From: Perca fluviatilis
Lineage: Eukaryota > Chordata > Actinopteri > Perciformes > Percidae
DNA: 64,000 nt
Direction of reading: 5' to 3'
NCBI RefSeq assembly: GCF_010015445.1
Contig: NC_053123.1
Span: 10,285,934 to 10,349,933 of the forward strand
Every line of letters starts with the position of its first letter. Position 1 is the stretch's first letter. Made by a program: the position numbers and the translations under genes. The notes below the pieces were generated by a model. The model ran no database searches. It had not been told where the DNA came from and worked only from the letters and a program-made list of their open reading frames with translations. This document shows positions 47,941-60,469 of this stretch, one piece after another.

Positions 47941-48458
47941 TTAAAGTGCTCATATTATGCTCATTTTCAGGTTTATAATTGTATTTAGAGGTTATATCAG
48001 AATAGGTTTACATGGTTTAATTTTCAAAAAACACCATATTTTTGTTGTACTGCACATTGCTGCAGCTCCTCTTTTCACCCTGTGTGTTGAGCTCTCTGCT
48101 TTAGCTACAGAGTGAGGCATCACACTTCTGTTACATCTTTGTTGGGAGTCGCACATGCGCGGTACCTAGGTAAGGACTACTAGCCAGTCAGAAGCAGAGT
48201 ATGAGGGCGTGCCACGCTAGTGAGCATTATAACGTGTGTTAGAAAGAGACACATGTTCATCACGGAAGTAAAGGCTGGACTACAATAGAGCTGTTTGGAG
48301 CAGTTTGTGAACAGTATTTTCTGTTGGAGATGGTATGTCCCTTTGGGGTGGACTTTGGGCTTTTTCACTTTGTAAACCTATTACATGCACAAAAAAAAAG
48401 ATGTAGAACACAATAAAGGAAAGGGAAAAAGCCAAAAAGCATAATATGAACACTTTAA
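47941..48458. mobile_element. TTAA-flanked MITE, family T1 copy 2
   Basis: The body 47945-48454 (510 bp) begins AGTGCTCATATTATGC and ends GCATAATATGAACACT, flanked by TTAA on both sides. It is collinear with copy 1 (8739-9243) in the same orientation, with small indels such as an extra A-run near 48391-48400. It is non-coding. Confidence 0.85.
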
Positions 48459-49469
48459 CCAGAATTGAGAACAATATAATGCCCTGTAATACAGATAGTA
48501 TTGATTAGAGGTTAAAGTCCTGACTGTTACCACCACTAGTATAAACATAAATACAGGGGGTGGATATAATGGCAGAACATCTCACTAACCTTAACATCAA
48601 GGCTAAAATACCATCCAGTCCTACAGGCCTGAAATAAATTTGACCTTCTTAAAGATTAAATGATTTAATATTTTTGGACTGTCAGTAATTCTTAATTCAA
48701 CTAGGACCATTTTTTGAGTTTGTGGATTTGTGAAGCAAATATCCCAAGCTTCTTTCAGCCGGTGTGGGTGACGGTTGACTTTTCCTCATAATCATTTTTA
48801 AGACTCTGGTGAGCCAAGTGGACTTAAAAATATATTGAAATTGTGCTTTTGGGGGTTCCTCAACCTGCAGGAGCATTATTAAAACACATTTTGCACATGT
48901 ATAGTTGTATGCCCTCAGTGCATAGTAGATTTCCTTCATTAGCATGTCAGCTATAGCTTGACCGAGTGTCTCTTGTTATTTCTCAATTAAAACAGCAGGA
49001 GGAGCTGAAATGGACAGCGATGGTTGACCAAAGGGACGTTTATCTCAGCAGTCCACATCTATTGAGCCAGAAGGCTTTTAAGTTTTTCTTGCTGTGCTTC
49101 TGTTGTTGTTTCCCTCTGTCAAAAATAACCACACTTACAAAGGCAGCAACATAAATGTTACTAATTACTCCTCAGGCGGTGTTAATTTACTAAAGGTCTG
49201 ACAGTCACTGTTTTCTTTTTATGGCAACGCAAGGCTACAAAGTGGCTGCCTTTTAGTTATTTCATGCTGCATAATGCCAGTGCATGAGGCCAAAGCACTG
49301 TTAAAATAATACAGCACCAAAATGACCACCGCATCTCTTCCTACAGAAGAGGAGTAGGGCCACATGTGAAACAATTTGAGTTCTGAGTTTAAAGTCCGAA
49401 TACTAAGAATAAAGTCAGAATTCTGAGGAAAAAAAACAAAATATATATATATATAAAAAACCTATATAT
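48459..49469. other. Unassigned sequence
   Basis: I see no gene. Near 49378-49430 the TCTGAGTTTAAAGTCCGAAT and AAGTCAGAATTCTGAGG units already belong to the repeat described next. Confidence 0.4.
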
Positions 49470-49636
49470 ATATTTTAAATTGGTTTTTTTTTATTAAAAA
49501 AGGTCAGAATTCTGAAAATAGTCAGACTTCTGAAAAAAATCTGAAAGTCAGAATTCTGACTTTAATCTCAGAAGTCTGACTTCATTTTCAGAATTCTGAC
49601 CTTTTTTAATAAAAAAAAAAACAATTTAAAATATAG
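49470..49636. repeat. Long hairpin built of AGTCAGAATTCTGA units
   Basis: Left arm 49470-49546 and right arm 49563-49636 are near-perfect inverted copies meeting at AGTCAGAATTCTGACT (49547-49562). Each arm carries GTCAGAATTCTGA and GTCAGACTTCTGA units and an outer ATTTTAAATTG-T-run segment. Outside the arms lie an (AT)n run (49441-49454) and the (CTAT)n tract. Confidence 0.85.
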
Positions 49637-49640
49637 ATAG

Positions 49641-49688
<48 letters not shown>
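49637..49688. repeat. (CTAT)n microsatellite
   Basis: About 45 bp of CTAT units after a GATAGATC turn. Confidence 0.95.
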
Positions 49689-50084
49689 CACAGATTAGAA
49701 AGATGTCTTATATTGTCATGTAGTTTTTTTTTTTGTTAGATAAATGCTTGGTAGCCTATTCCAAGATTGCAAGGTTCTGTGTGGTCCAATAGGTGACAGT
49801 TTGGGGTATCACTGACATGAAAGTCTCACCAGCGTTTAATGTCACGTTTGCACTTTGCTATTTTATAACATGTCCGGGCTAAAAGCTAATTGTGTGGGAT
49901 GTTGGGTTTTGTGAGAGTATGCTATTGAACTCTACTTGACTGTACCGAAGACAATGGTGAGAGCTGAGATTACTCATGCATCATCCTCCATTCTCTGACT
50001 TTTTCTTCTTTTTGAGGACCCCCCCCTCCGAACGACACCCACTGCACTGACTGCACAGAACCAATGTGATGAATTCCAGGCGAG
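49689..50084. other. Region upstream of the lrp1b leader
   Basis: I see no transposon or obvious TATA box. It is the likely location of promoter elements by position only. Confidence 0.3.
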
Positions 50085-50425
50085 CTGCGCCACCTTGACG
50101 GCATTTAATCATTGAGAAAAAGACAGGAAACGTACTCATTCGTTATCCTGCTCCAGTCCCACCCCGCCTTCCCTCTGTCCCTTTTGCCTCTTGACTCTTC
50201 ATCTCTCCTGCCGTCTCCGGTGCGTCTGCTCGCTGTACAGAGCGCCGGTGTGCATGTGTCGCGGAGCGGGGGGGAGCGCTGCACTGTTCTGCGCACTGGT
50301 TCCGCTGGACGTCACCGAATAACGGCGCTCGACAACCGGGTAGTGGTGGAGGGGGAGACTGGACCCGGACCGGGAGCAGGACCGGGAGAAGCACCGTGGC
50401 TCTTTATAGCCCGCTCTCCGAAAAC
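50085..50425 (+). promoter_or_regulatory. lrp1b: CpG-rich 5' leader / promoter region of putative lrp1b
   Basis: GC and CpG content rise sharply here compared with tens of kilobases on either side (GCGCCGGTGTGCATGTGTCG, CCGGACCGGGAGCAGGACCG). This is typical of a CpG-island type promoter and 5' UTR. The transcription start cannot be placed. Two upstream ATGs fall in the probable leader: one at 50112, whose frame runs past the main start to 50456, and one at 50254, which opens a 22-codon frame ending in TAA at 50320-50322. Neither is in frame with the main ATG. CTTTATAG at 50401-50408 is too close to the ATG to be a core TATA box. Confidence 0.6.
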
Positions 50426-50516
50426 ATGTCCGAGTTTTTTCTACTCGCCTTTCTAGCCCTATTCTCGGGATTATTTCCGTGCGCCGAGCCCTCGGCAGTG
50501 TCGGGTGAGGAGAGAG
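50426..50516 (+). CDS. lrp1b: First coding exon of putative LRP1B (LDL receptor-related protein 1B), signal peptide
   Basis: The ATG at 50426 has A at -3 (AAAACATGTCC) and is the first ATG in its frame. The exon encodes MSEFFLLAFLALFSGLFPCA, a signal peptide with a hydrophobic core at residues 4-18 and a plausible cleavage site near residues 19-25, then a short polar stretch. As I recall it, human LRP1B begins MSEFLLALLTLSGLLP, so the match covers most of the leader. A donor (AGAG|GTAAGG) at 50517 gives 30 codons plus 1 base. An alternative donor (TCGG|GTGAGG) at 50505 gives 26 codons plus 1 base. Both are phase 1, the phase expected before an LDL-receptor class A module. LRP1B is a giant endocytic type I membrane receptor. 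The rest of the gene lies outside the window. Another secreted or membrane protein cannot be excluded. Confidence 0.6.
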
Positions 50517-50522
50517 GTAAGG
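50505..50522 (+). other. lrp1b: Two alternative splice donors after exon 1
   Basis: GTGAGG starts at 50505 and GTAAGG at 50517, 12 bases apart. Both match the U1 consensus and both keep phase 1, so they would differ only by four in-frame codons (Gly/Glu/Glu/Arg region). The downstream site is closer to the ideal GTAAG. Confidence 0.6.
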
Positions 50523-52474
50523 AAGAACCGGGCCGTCGGGGATGCGCAGTCCGATCAAACTTGGCTCCACATACGGGCTGTCTCGTAGTGCAGCCTGGTA
50601 TTGTTGCGGGTGTCAAATGTTGTGCAGCTGCTGGATATAAACCTCTTATTTTCTTAAAAAGCCACTGTTCATAAATGATAAAGAGTTAAGCATCTAAAAT
50701 TGCTCGTCATTCTTTTTTTGGGGTATCCAGTGTGGGATGATAGCCTATCCTAGAAGTCTGCATCTTTTCTGTTTGTCATTCACGATGTTAAAATGTTGCA
50801 TTATAATGCGTGTCATCTGATAAACCCCAAATAACGACACCACCTTTATTCTGACTCATTGAACTTGCCCTGCGCATTTAGCACAGCTTTTTCCATTTCT
50901 CAGGAAAATTCTTGAGCCTGTTGGGAGCCAGAATAGATTCTGTGGCTCTGGCTGCAGGCGCGTAGCAGCGCTATCCTCCGGTGCAGCAGGTGAAAATATC
51001 CCTGTGCCAAAGTGTGATTTGTCTCTCCCCGAGCTGCTGCTTGTATTTCTGCCGTGGGATCATCACAGCATCGGATGGAGACGCAGTTGATAGGACTAGC
51101 TCTTCACGCTCAACTACACCTACAGTGCGGTGTGCAACCTTACTAGTGATGTAAAATCCAGGGAATTTGAATTGTCACAAAATTACAGCATATCTGTGTC
51201 CCTGCTGAGTGCTGTCTGTCTCACCGGGTTTTTACAATTAGCAATCATCCTTCTAGTGTCCTATAGGATGGATCAATTCACTTCAACTATTTATTTTTAT
51301 TTATTTCTATTTATTTGCAGAATATAGGCTAGAGTTCAAGCACGTTTTTCAGTTTATGTTGCCTATATCTTCCAGCTATTCACACAAGGCTACTTTTTTG
51401 GAAGTATCAGATGAAAGTTGTACAGTATAACCATATGGCTCCTCAAAGGAGGGACAATCAGTAGGCTACTTAATTATGATAGAAATGTGAAATGTGTTTT
51501 GCTTAAACAGGCCTAACTATGTTTATGCTTATAGACTACTTTTTGTCCTGGCTTTTAATTTTTCAGGGCTGCCATTTGAGTATAGACTTGCTGAATGATA
51601 GGCACTGGGTTGGAATAATTGCAGTTACATGAAGCAATAAATAAAAAATAAAAACATGACTAGGCTGTTGTGAAACATCCATTAATTGCTTGCCTCAAGT
51701 TCCCTCACTTCTTTATTCTCCATGTGAGACTGTCCCAAATGTTACCAAATAACCCCCCAACACAGCATGGAAAACGGAGACTCAGAGTTTGCCTGGCAAT
51801 CACAGTAGGCAAGAAGTCTGTTTACCTCTCTCTGTGCATGGAATGAAAAGATGAATTTGTCTCTTGAAGTCCCTGAGGATGCCCCTGCTCTGAGAGGGGA
51901 CTGCTAAAAGACTGCTGGAGTTTGTGTTTGTCAGCATTGCAGCACTGAGCTTTATTAGTGTAGCTTGAAATCAGTGTGAAGATTTACGTGGTATTGGATT
52001 GTCTTGTATGGGCTGGTTTGACCATATTTGAGATATATTCAGACATACACACGCAGATCTGAAAGCATAGTTGGGTCCTGGTCCGATGCTGTCCTGCTCC
52101 TCTGCATTTTCACCGTGAATAAAGCAAAGCTCTCTTAGCTGCGTCTAAATGGACACTAATGATAATGGCATTTCTTATTTCTTCCAACACCAAAGCTGGT
52201 TGTTAGTCTAATTAGTCCAAAATTAATTTGCTTTGTGGTAGCAGCCTTGTGTGCCAAGTGGCGAGTCTGTGGTTTTCATTGTGCAAATTTGAAGCAATTC
52301 CAGCTCATTCATCATAGAATGCCATTGTCTCTGTTCGAAATGCCTTCATGGTATCCAACTCCTTATCATTTTTGTCCATCTAACATTGAGCAGGCTGACC
52401 TGGCCGGGCCGGCATGAGACAAAGACAAGCTTGAGAAGTTTAGACACACCAGACTGCTGGCTGTTTTATGACAC

Positions 52475-52492
52475 TTTTTTTTTTTTTTTTTA
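52475..52492. repeat. Poly-T run
   Basis: A T-run of about 18 bases followed by AAATCC. Confidence 0.9.
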
Positions 52493-52690
52493 AATCCAAA
52501 TACCCTTGGTCTCAGTCAGTGACCTCACCACTGGATAAGCATCACCTAGCACAAAAAAGCTCAAGGTTGTTTGAAATGTAAACCCCATTTTAAAAGATGA
52601 TAGTATAGTGGGAGACACAGATAGGCCCATGCAGTAATGCAAGGAAGGCGGCCTTTAGGAGCTAATTAAGTGAGATAGTGAGATGTTATC

Positions 52691-52736
<46 letters not shown>

Positions 52737-52737
52737 A
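52691..52737. repeat. (GTCT)n microsatellite
   Basis: About 12 GTCT units without interruption. Confidence 0.97.
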
Positions 52738-55700
52738 TAATCTATATGATGGAGAGGTGTCTATGTGGAGTATGTTAACCAGTAGAGATTAAAAGGAGTA
52801 TATAGGTTTTTCTTATTTTAAACCCCTTAAATTTAGCTTCATTTACATTTACAAACCACCTGTTTGGGATGGAGTTTTCAAGTTCAGCTTTGTATATCAA
52901 TCATAGAATATGAATATAATACAGATAATTATGTTGCATATAATTTATCCAAGAATGGTGGATCTTAATGTTCCCTGTTGAAATCTGGTATGTTACCACT
53001 CAGTGGAATGGAAGATGAAATGCTCATTTCTTCATCGTACCACCTTAATCATCTAGAAAATTACTTTCATTTAGTTTTCCAGTTATTATTCTATTTTTCT
53101 GGGAACCACGCAATACTTTAAGTAAGATACAAAATAAACACATGAATTGATTTTATTTTTTTATTTTTTATGGATGATACACAACGACTGGGTTAACTAA
53201 ACATTTAACGGGCAGTCCAATGATTTTTACACTTGGAAGTTCAGTTTAGTTGTCACAAGGTGTAGAAATAAACCTGTAAAAACAGTTGTATAATGTACTC
53301 CATGGTTCTGGAAGAGCTATCTGGGGGAAAAAAAGTGACCTTATGATTATCAGGGTTATTTCTGCTTGGTCTTGAGCCTTAAACTTAAAGAGAGCCTCAG
53401 GTTGCGTTATGGAAATTGAAGGATCCAGTGTTTTTGAAACTTGACCCAAACGAGGATGTAGAAGTCAGGATATTTCAGTCTGTGCTGCTTCGATTTTGGC
53501 CATTGTTTCTTAAATCTGTCTCTTGTGAGTCCTCTAACTTTATGGAAGTGCATCACTGGAGTAGCACTTAAAGTCAGGCAGTTACTTGGAAAAATGCCTG
53601 GGAGAGGAGGGGAAAAAAGCCTCAGGATAAACGTTAGGATGTAGCTTTTATTTTCTGCTATGTGATGCACAACATTTTAAAATGTTTCAGATAAATGTTA
53701 TTTGGATGTATATAGAAGTACATCATGTAATAACTGGTTATGTACGTTTTTCGATATATAGGGGTGTCCTGTAATCCCAGGTGGGATGGGATAAATGTTT
53801 GGCACGGCATGGAGGAAAATAACTAGCTACAAATACTATGACCTCTAGTAATAGTATTGTCATTTTAAGTAATGCAATTGTGTTATTAAATATTTTTAAA
53901 GCACAAAAGGATTTTTACAGATTTCCCTTTTTCATGCATCAGGACTGTCACATATTCAGTCCTTACCTTTTCAGAGTTAAACAATTGTCTCATGCCATTG
54001 AATCACTAAGTAATCAAAGCCAGAGTGTTGGTGTTAGAGCAAGGAACAACATGCCTTAATTCAGGGATTTGGGCATTAATAATCTCTGACATCTGCACAA
54101 TGACCATCTATAACTCTGCTTCCTCAGTGCTGCAGAGTTAAATACATGTTCACTCTACTTAATGTCCCCATTGTATCCTTGCTCATTTAATAGATAGCTT
54201 GGAAGCAGGAAATTGGTCACTAAATTGCAGTTGGACATGATAGATTGCAACCAAATGGAGATTATGTAAATCACTTGCCTTTGGCAAAACTAAAGTAAAA
54301 ACGCACATGTATTTGATGGTCCTGAGGACTTTCTATGACATTCAGCCTACACAGAGTTGGTGTTATATGAAGACCAGGATGTCGTTTTTATGGGAGAGAA
54401 ATGATGGGCAGTGACTAACGGTTGACCTTCAGTGGTTGGACTGAATTCTGTTTTCGCAGCCTTTTCACATCTTTTTCTGGAAAGCATTAACGCAAAATGA
54501 GCCCACCAGCTGCGAGGCCTCCTTTTGTAGCTCGATTTTCTGTCCGCATCCTGTTCTGACACGGCAGCAAAAGTGTCCACCTCAGCAATAGGTGATCCTC
54601 AGGACGGAAGGTGGCTCGCACTCACCCGGCCAAGCTGTCTTCACCCAGTGATTGGAGAAACCACATGTAGAGTCCAGTTAAAGCTGGTTTGCAAAAAAAT
54701 AAATAAAGTGAACGCTGAGAGGATGTGAAGAAGAGGGTGAAGGGTGGTCTGAGTAGGAGGTGATGCACTAGTCAGCACAGCAAAGGAAAACTTGTGGAGT
54801 GAGCACTGGCTGGTGTTGTTGTTGGCATTCACGTACCTCAGGTGCTTTTTTTTTTATTGACCATTGCTTCACAAGTTAGTCCTTTCTGGGGGAAAAAAAA
54901 GTTAAAAGTCAAAGCAGACTGTCTGTTGGAAACAGTTCAGTTTGTAAATGAGCAGATTAAGCACTTCTATCAAACCTCAATGTTTAGTTTTTTCCCCCTA
55001 GAAGTACTTCAAACATCATACTAGTCATCACTGGTTCGTGTGGGCCAAGTGCTTACACAGCATTTTTGCAGGATTGCATTCAGTCTTTTACAAGCTATGA
55101 AAAGACATTAAAACAGCTGACACATCTATGCGGTGATGTCAGCTAAGTATTGCTGTCACTGAGCTCTTACATCTATCTCAGGGCAGAGGTGAAGTATGGC
55201 CTCAAGCTACAGGAGCTAGCACTGAACCAGCCCCCACACAATATCATTATGGGATGTATGCAGTGTGATGGTGGAGCTGGACTGACTCCCTTTGAAACAA
55301 AAGTTATTGAATGAAGCCATTGGATTTTGATAGTGTCACATTTAATATCACCTCTCACAGTCTTAATGGGTTGCAATTGGATTTCTCAGGTGTTGAAAGC
55401 CATTGGCTGTAAATTGACTTGTGGCATTGATTACCAATAGCAGGAGGGGCTACATTTTTGACCCACGTGATCGATTTGTGTTGAAGTTGTAGGCAAGACT
55501 TAATTATGGGGGTGGCATGGGGTTTGGTATTTAATTTTCCGAAATGTTACATAATTTAAAATGTGAATATTGAATCAATAAGTCCTTCTTCAGAGAAGCC
55601 CCATCTTGCAGGAGTTGGTTCAAAGAGCTAGGCTCAGCTGTATAATGGCTGCTTGATAAAGTGTAGATACATTATAAATGGAGGGAGGCATAACTGTTTA

Positions 55701-58700
55701 TTGCCAAATATGCTAATGAAAATGGGGCTCATAAGGGCAGTGGCGGGAGTTGAGTATGAGGTCATTAGTGGTTGACGGATAAGGTAGAATGCATCATAAA
55801 ATGAAATGTAAGGGTGATATGTGCCTTGTGAATGGGAATAAAAAAAACGATGCAGAAGCAAAGCTATCATCTGCTGAAACACAAATTTAAACTATGAAAC
55901 AGTCTTGTACTGTATTATCTTCTATGGGAAAAGGTGAGGATCGCCATGGACTGCCTGGACAGGAAAGGTTAGTATGAAACTGGCTGTGAAAAGTGAGGCT
56001 TGAGTCGATCGAACGTCTCTTGAAGTGCGGGGTGGGGTGTCCCTTCTCAGGCTAAAAGTCTTTCTCTCAGTTTGAAAGGGTGAACTGCTGGCCGGATGGA
56101 GGCAGCACCCTGAGGACATGCCCCCTGCATAACGTTGTGAGCTCAGCATGTGCCAGACGTTTAATGCAGCAGCAGTGGATCCTTCTGGATTGTACTGGTT
56201 CTTCCACGTAGTTCCAACATTCTGTCTAGACTGGCCTAGAGACCAGTTGGCTATTGTGTTTACTGCTACGTATATACTAAGGGGCCTTTCCTGCAGAGGT
56301 TGTGTTGCCATGGGAATAAGTGGTGTGGAGCAGTCTTTAAATATATATAGAGAGGGAGAAGGGGCATTGACCTTACTGTTTTATAGTTCAATCTCACACT
56401 TAACTGGCTAGTCTTTATCACTGTGTGTTGTCTATCCTTGCAACAAAAAAAAATGACTGAGCTCCTTTTAATTGATTAGCAGACTGGTTGGCATGCAGTT
56501 GGCTGACCGAAGTCATTTTAGTGGAGATGTTATTCTATTGTTCTGTACTTCATTGAATTCTCCAGATGGACAAAATCACACAACTTGTTACATTAGTGTT
56601 ATGAGCTGTTCAAATTAACGTGATGAAGCATATATTGTTCATTTAAAAAGTCTTTTAATAGGCTTTTCTTTTCCGTGTGTGAGGTGGTGAAGAGGTACCC
56701 TTCTCTGGAGGGAGCAATTCACCCTGCATGAAGAGTGTGCTCATTGTTTGAATAAGCTGTTATTTGTTGGCACACTCTCATCCAAATATTAAACTGGCAA
56801 TATGGAGATCCCCTGGTTAATGTATGAGCCTTCGAGCGCTGAGCCTATGGCCCAGCCCCAACAACAAGCATCTCGTTGATTAATACTTAAAGATTTGATT
56901 CATCACTGTGGGCAGAGAACATTTCCTGTCCATACCAGACACAGCAGATTTAATTTCTGCTGTGTTGCAGCACTACTTTGTGATTTAAAGTGATCAGCTC
57001 TGGGAATCTTTGCTGGGAAAAAAATCTTGTCTAGCATAGTTTTAAAATGGTGAATGGTTGGACACACCTGAAACTATTCTTGCTCAAATAAATTGTGCAC
57101 AAAAGGCATATGCTCAGACCGACTGGCTATTGCAGGCATCCATGACCAATGTGCAGGTCAGAAGTGCTGGTGTCGAGCCCCGAGTGGCAACGGTGGTGGT
57201 CAGAGGACCAGAGGACCAGAGTGAGGGCTGCTGAAGCCTGGCTGGGGACTCTTTCTCCCAGCTGCCACCTGGCACAGACCGACGCTCAGGGCTCCATCAT
57301 GCAGACTTGGCCCAGAAAACCAGAACAGGGGAGGGATTCATCCCTCCCCCAACAAGCTTCATTCAGCAGACAAACCTAAGGCCAGTTGGTAATGCTACGC
57401 TGTGTCCTTCTTAAAAGAAAAATTGGCGGACTGAGCAATTAAGAAATATTGAGCCATCAAGGTTGTTTCATTTTAATGTACGCCTCTGTAATAATCCATC
57501 ATTTTATCCTTTTAATGGATTTAAACATAAAATGCTTATGTACTAACGGCTAACCCACAGAACGGAAGGTATTGTCTCTTTTGCCTTATTTGTTTTTCAG
57601 TCATCTCACAAGCCATTGCCTTTTTAAAGAGCTGCAGTATATTCCAGCCATTAAGCAAAAATATGAACGCAAAGAATGAAATCATCTTTTGTGAAGATGC
57701 TGAACAGCGTACGTACAGTGTATTTATATAACACAGAGAACACAGAATTAGGGGTTTCGTGGTTCCCAAGCTTGCCAGAGACCAACTTTCTCTCACACAA
57801 ACAGTATATATTGGAGAGCATGCACACAAACACATAAACAAGCCAAGCTTTTCTGAAAACGAATGGCATTGCCCTGTCTGTGTTGTGGCTGGCTTCCCTG
57901 GCAGAGCTCACCGTAGTTAGATGGAGGATAGAAAGAGAAATTATTGGCATCATTTTCACGCCTGTGTGCAAAGCAACGAGTGGCTACATCAAATGTGCAG
58001 CCGGTTCATTGTCAACGGCTGTGGGCTGCACTAAGAATACCTACCAGTCTGATTCTTTCGATATCAATTTGGAGGAGCCAGTCTTAGTCTATGTCCAAGC
58101 CTGACAGTGCACCAAAAGAGGCTTTTTGGCCTAAAATATTTGTGAAATTGCCACTAAGGATGAATAATTTAATGCACTTTCATAGCATGGTGCATGAATT
58201 GAAAGTCAAAATTGCACTGCTGCCCCTACTTACACCTGCAGCAGGCACACAATTCGCTCTCAACAGCTGTGATACTGTTGGCCCACGAGGATTGAGTTCA
58301 GTCTCACTATCACTGAGTTACTTTGTGTTAAAATTAGATTGCCAAATACATCACCACCAGCTGTCATCAATCTGATTCAGTATGATTCCCTAACATGTTT
58401 CCGAGCTGCTATTGATCTTTGCTCCCCGCCACCCTCCCTTCTCACACACTGTTGAATTGGGTGTCCTATTAACTGTGTTCCCATCAATCACAGTTCACCC
58501 ATGTTTGTTTGGAGAAGTCTTTGATACGATTAGAGCAGTGCTCCCGCGCTCATGCTACGTGGTTTTCTCCCGTTCCATTTCTCGTGTCGGCTGACTTGAA
58601 ATGCGTGCAGTCGCTCCCCTCTTGCTTCAGCGATGTGCCTCGCTGCTCCATAGCAGAGACCAGAGATTAAGCACTTGGGCCTCAAACATGTCGGCTGTCA

Positions 58701-59815
58701 CAGGTATCTCTCACTGCTCCGTGCCAGATAAGGGCCACTTGTTCCTGAAACAGCCCTTTACGAGAAATAAAAACCCCTCTGGAATTACTTAGATTTAATG
58801 TTTCTCTTCGAGAGTGCATTCCTATGATTGCTTTTGTGGCCTTAGACAAGTCAACAATTTAAGATTAGTGCCCCATCTTTTTATTTTCTTTTTTGGCAAA
58901 TGATTTTCCTTGCTAATTTTTTTTGTATTTCCAATTTATTTCAATTTAATGCGGATTCTGCCTTTGCATACTTATTTATATATCGTGCCATACCTCATTC
59001 ATTCCAAATTAATTGCGATGGAAAACCTCTCCATGACTTACGATTCAGGCACAAGGGTATTTTAGGGTGGTTACAGCATCTGCCACTTCACAGCAACATG
59101 CCTCGGTTGGATTCCAGCATTGGAACCTTTGTTGCATGTCATACCTCTCTCTCTTCAATATTTTCCTCTCTACTCAAATAAGGGCAGAAATGCCAACAAA
59201 ATAATAATTAAAAAAAGAAAGGTCATTGAGCACAAAGAATGAGAAGCCAACAATACGTTTTGAAAGGATTGCCACAAAGAGCTACAGTCACGCTATTCTG
59301 AATTTGAAAACAAATATAATATTTGGTAAAAATGACCATTTTGTGCCAACAAAAAGCAGCCCAAGACAGGCAACCTTTAGTGTTAATCTCTTTCAAGTTG
59401 AAACCAAAATTAGAGGATTTAGTGGAAAAAAACAAGGTGGGAGCACACTGATAAACAGCCTTTTGAATATGGTGCAAACCACAGTTGGTAGGTATGCATT
59501 TCTTGCAGTAACATTGGGACGCACCTTGTATGTATATGGAAGGGAAATTTGTTTTATGGGGAGTAATATGTGATAGTTAAATTTAGCATTTGTCTCCAGA
59601 TACTAAACAAGAACGAAGCTTTTAAAAATTGTCATGCTTATCCTAGCTGCATATTGCAAATCATGAATTAGGTTTAAGTAACCCTTTTAGAAATGTTTTT
59701 TTCTGAATTAAAAATATACTATGGGAAGCATTTTCTTACTAATTTACTTATAGTTCTTATCACTACAGCAGATCTGTGGCAAACCAAGTGTTGTGCTCTC
59801 TGCCATGAAAACTGA

Positions 59816-60469
59816 CTCTTTAGTGAGGGGGTAAGCTTCGCTTCAGAACGCGTAGCTCCTATGGCGCCATTTTGATGCTACAAAGCGATCACCTCCCGTT
59901 ACCATCCCATTGACTGCCATTCATTTTGACGTCACTTTGACAGCGAATAACTTTACATCTGAAGCGTTTAAAGACTCTATTTGTCCAATGTATAAAAGGC
60001 TCCATTACCTCGTACCTCACATTATGGCTCCGTAACAGACGTTTTTGTAAAACTAGGCTAACGATTGTGTCATAACCACACGACTTACTGTCGCACAGTA
60101 GAGGAATTACCGTATAGTACAGGAGAAGCTCGCTGGCAGTTTCGACTTACGTTAGCCGTTTAGGTTTAATTACTAATGTTAACTATCATTTAGCAATAAT
60201 TAGCCTGTTCCCATGTTATCTCCTTACATATACCTACGCTCTCAGTCTCTGTAAGATTCGGAATGATTGAGATTTCTCTTGGCACCGCTACCAGAAGACT
60301 TACAACTTTCAGACAGGTTGCTCACATCACATTTACGTCGTCTCTCTCAGTTGGAGGCTGCGCAGTAACACTCAGCGCTCACCGGAAAAGTGCTTCCAAT
60401 AGCCTTCACTGGTCTCCGTCCAGAGCAACGGGGTCTGTTGGTCCATTATATACTGTCTATGCTCTTTAG
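59816..60469 (+). mobile_element. Family R1 transposon, copy B, with 8-bp target duplication
   Basis: The body 59824-60461 (638 bp) is flanked by a perfect CTCTTTAG duplication (59816-59823, 60462-60469). It starts TGAGGGGGTAAGCTTCGCTT and ends CCATTATATACTGTCTATG. It lacks a short block present in A and C (GTTTATTTCTAAAGAAACG region), which breaks the antisense frame shared by those copies. The frame 60263-60469 (MIEISLGTATRRLTTFRQVA) is shared with copy A at 3095. Confidence 0.85.

Noticed and set aside
50401..50408. TATA box CTTTATAG
   Set aside because: It is only about 20 bases before the ATG, leaving almost no leader, and CpG-rich promoters usually lack a TATA box.
50199..50570. 123-codon minus-strand frame over the CpG-rich leader
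   Set aside because: It is antisense to the putative leader and exon, GC-driven, with no domain or splice context.
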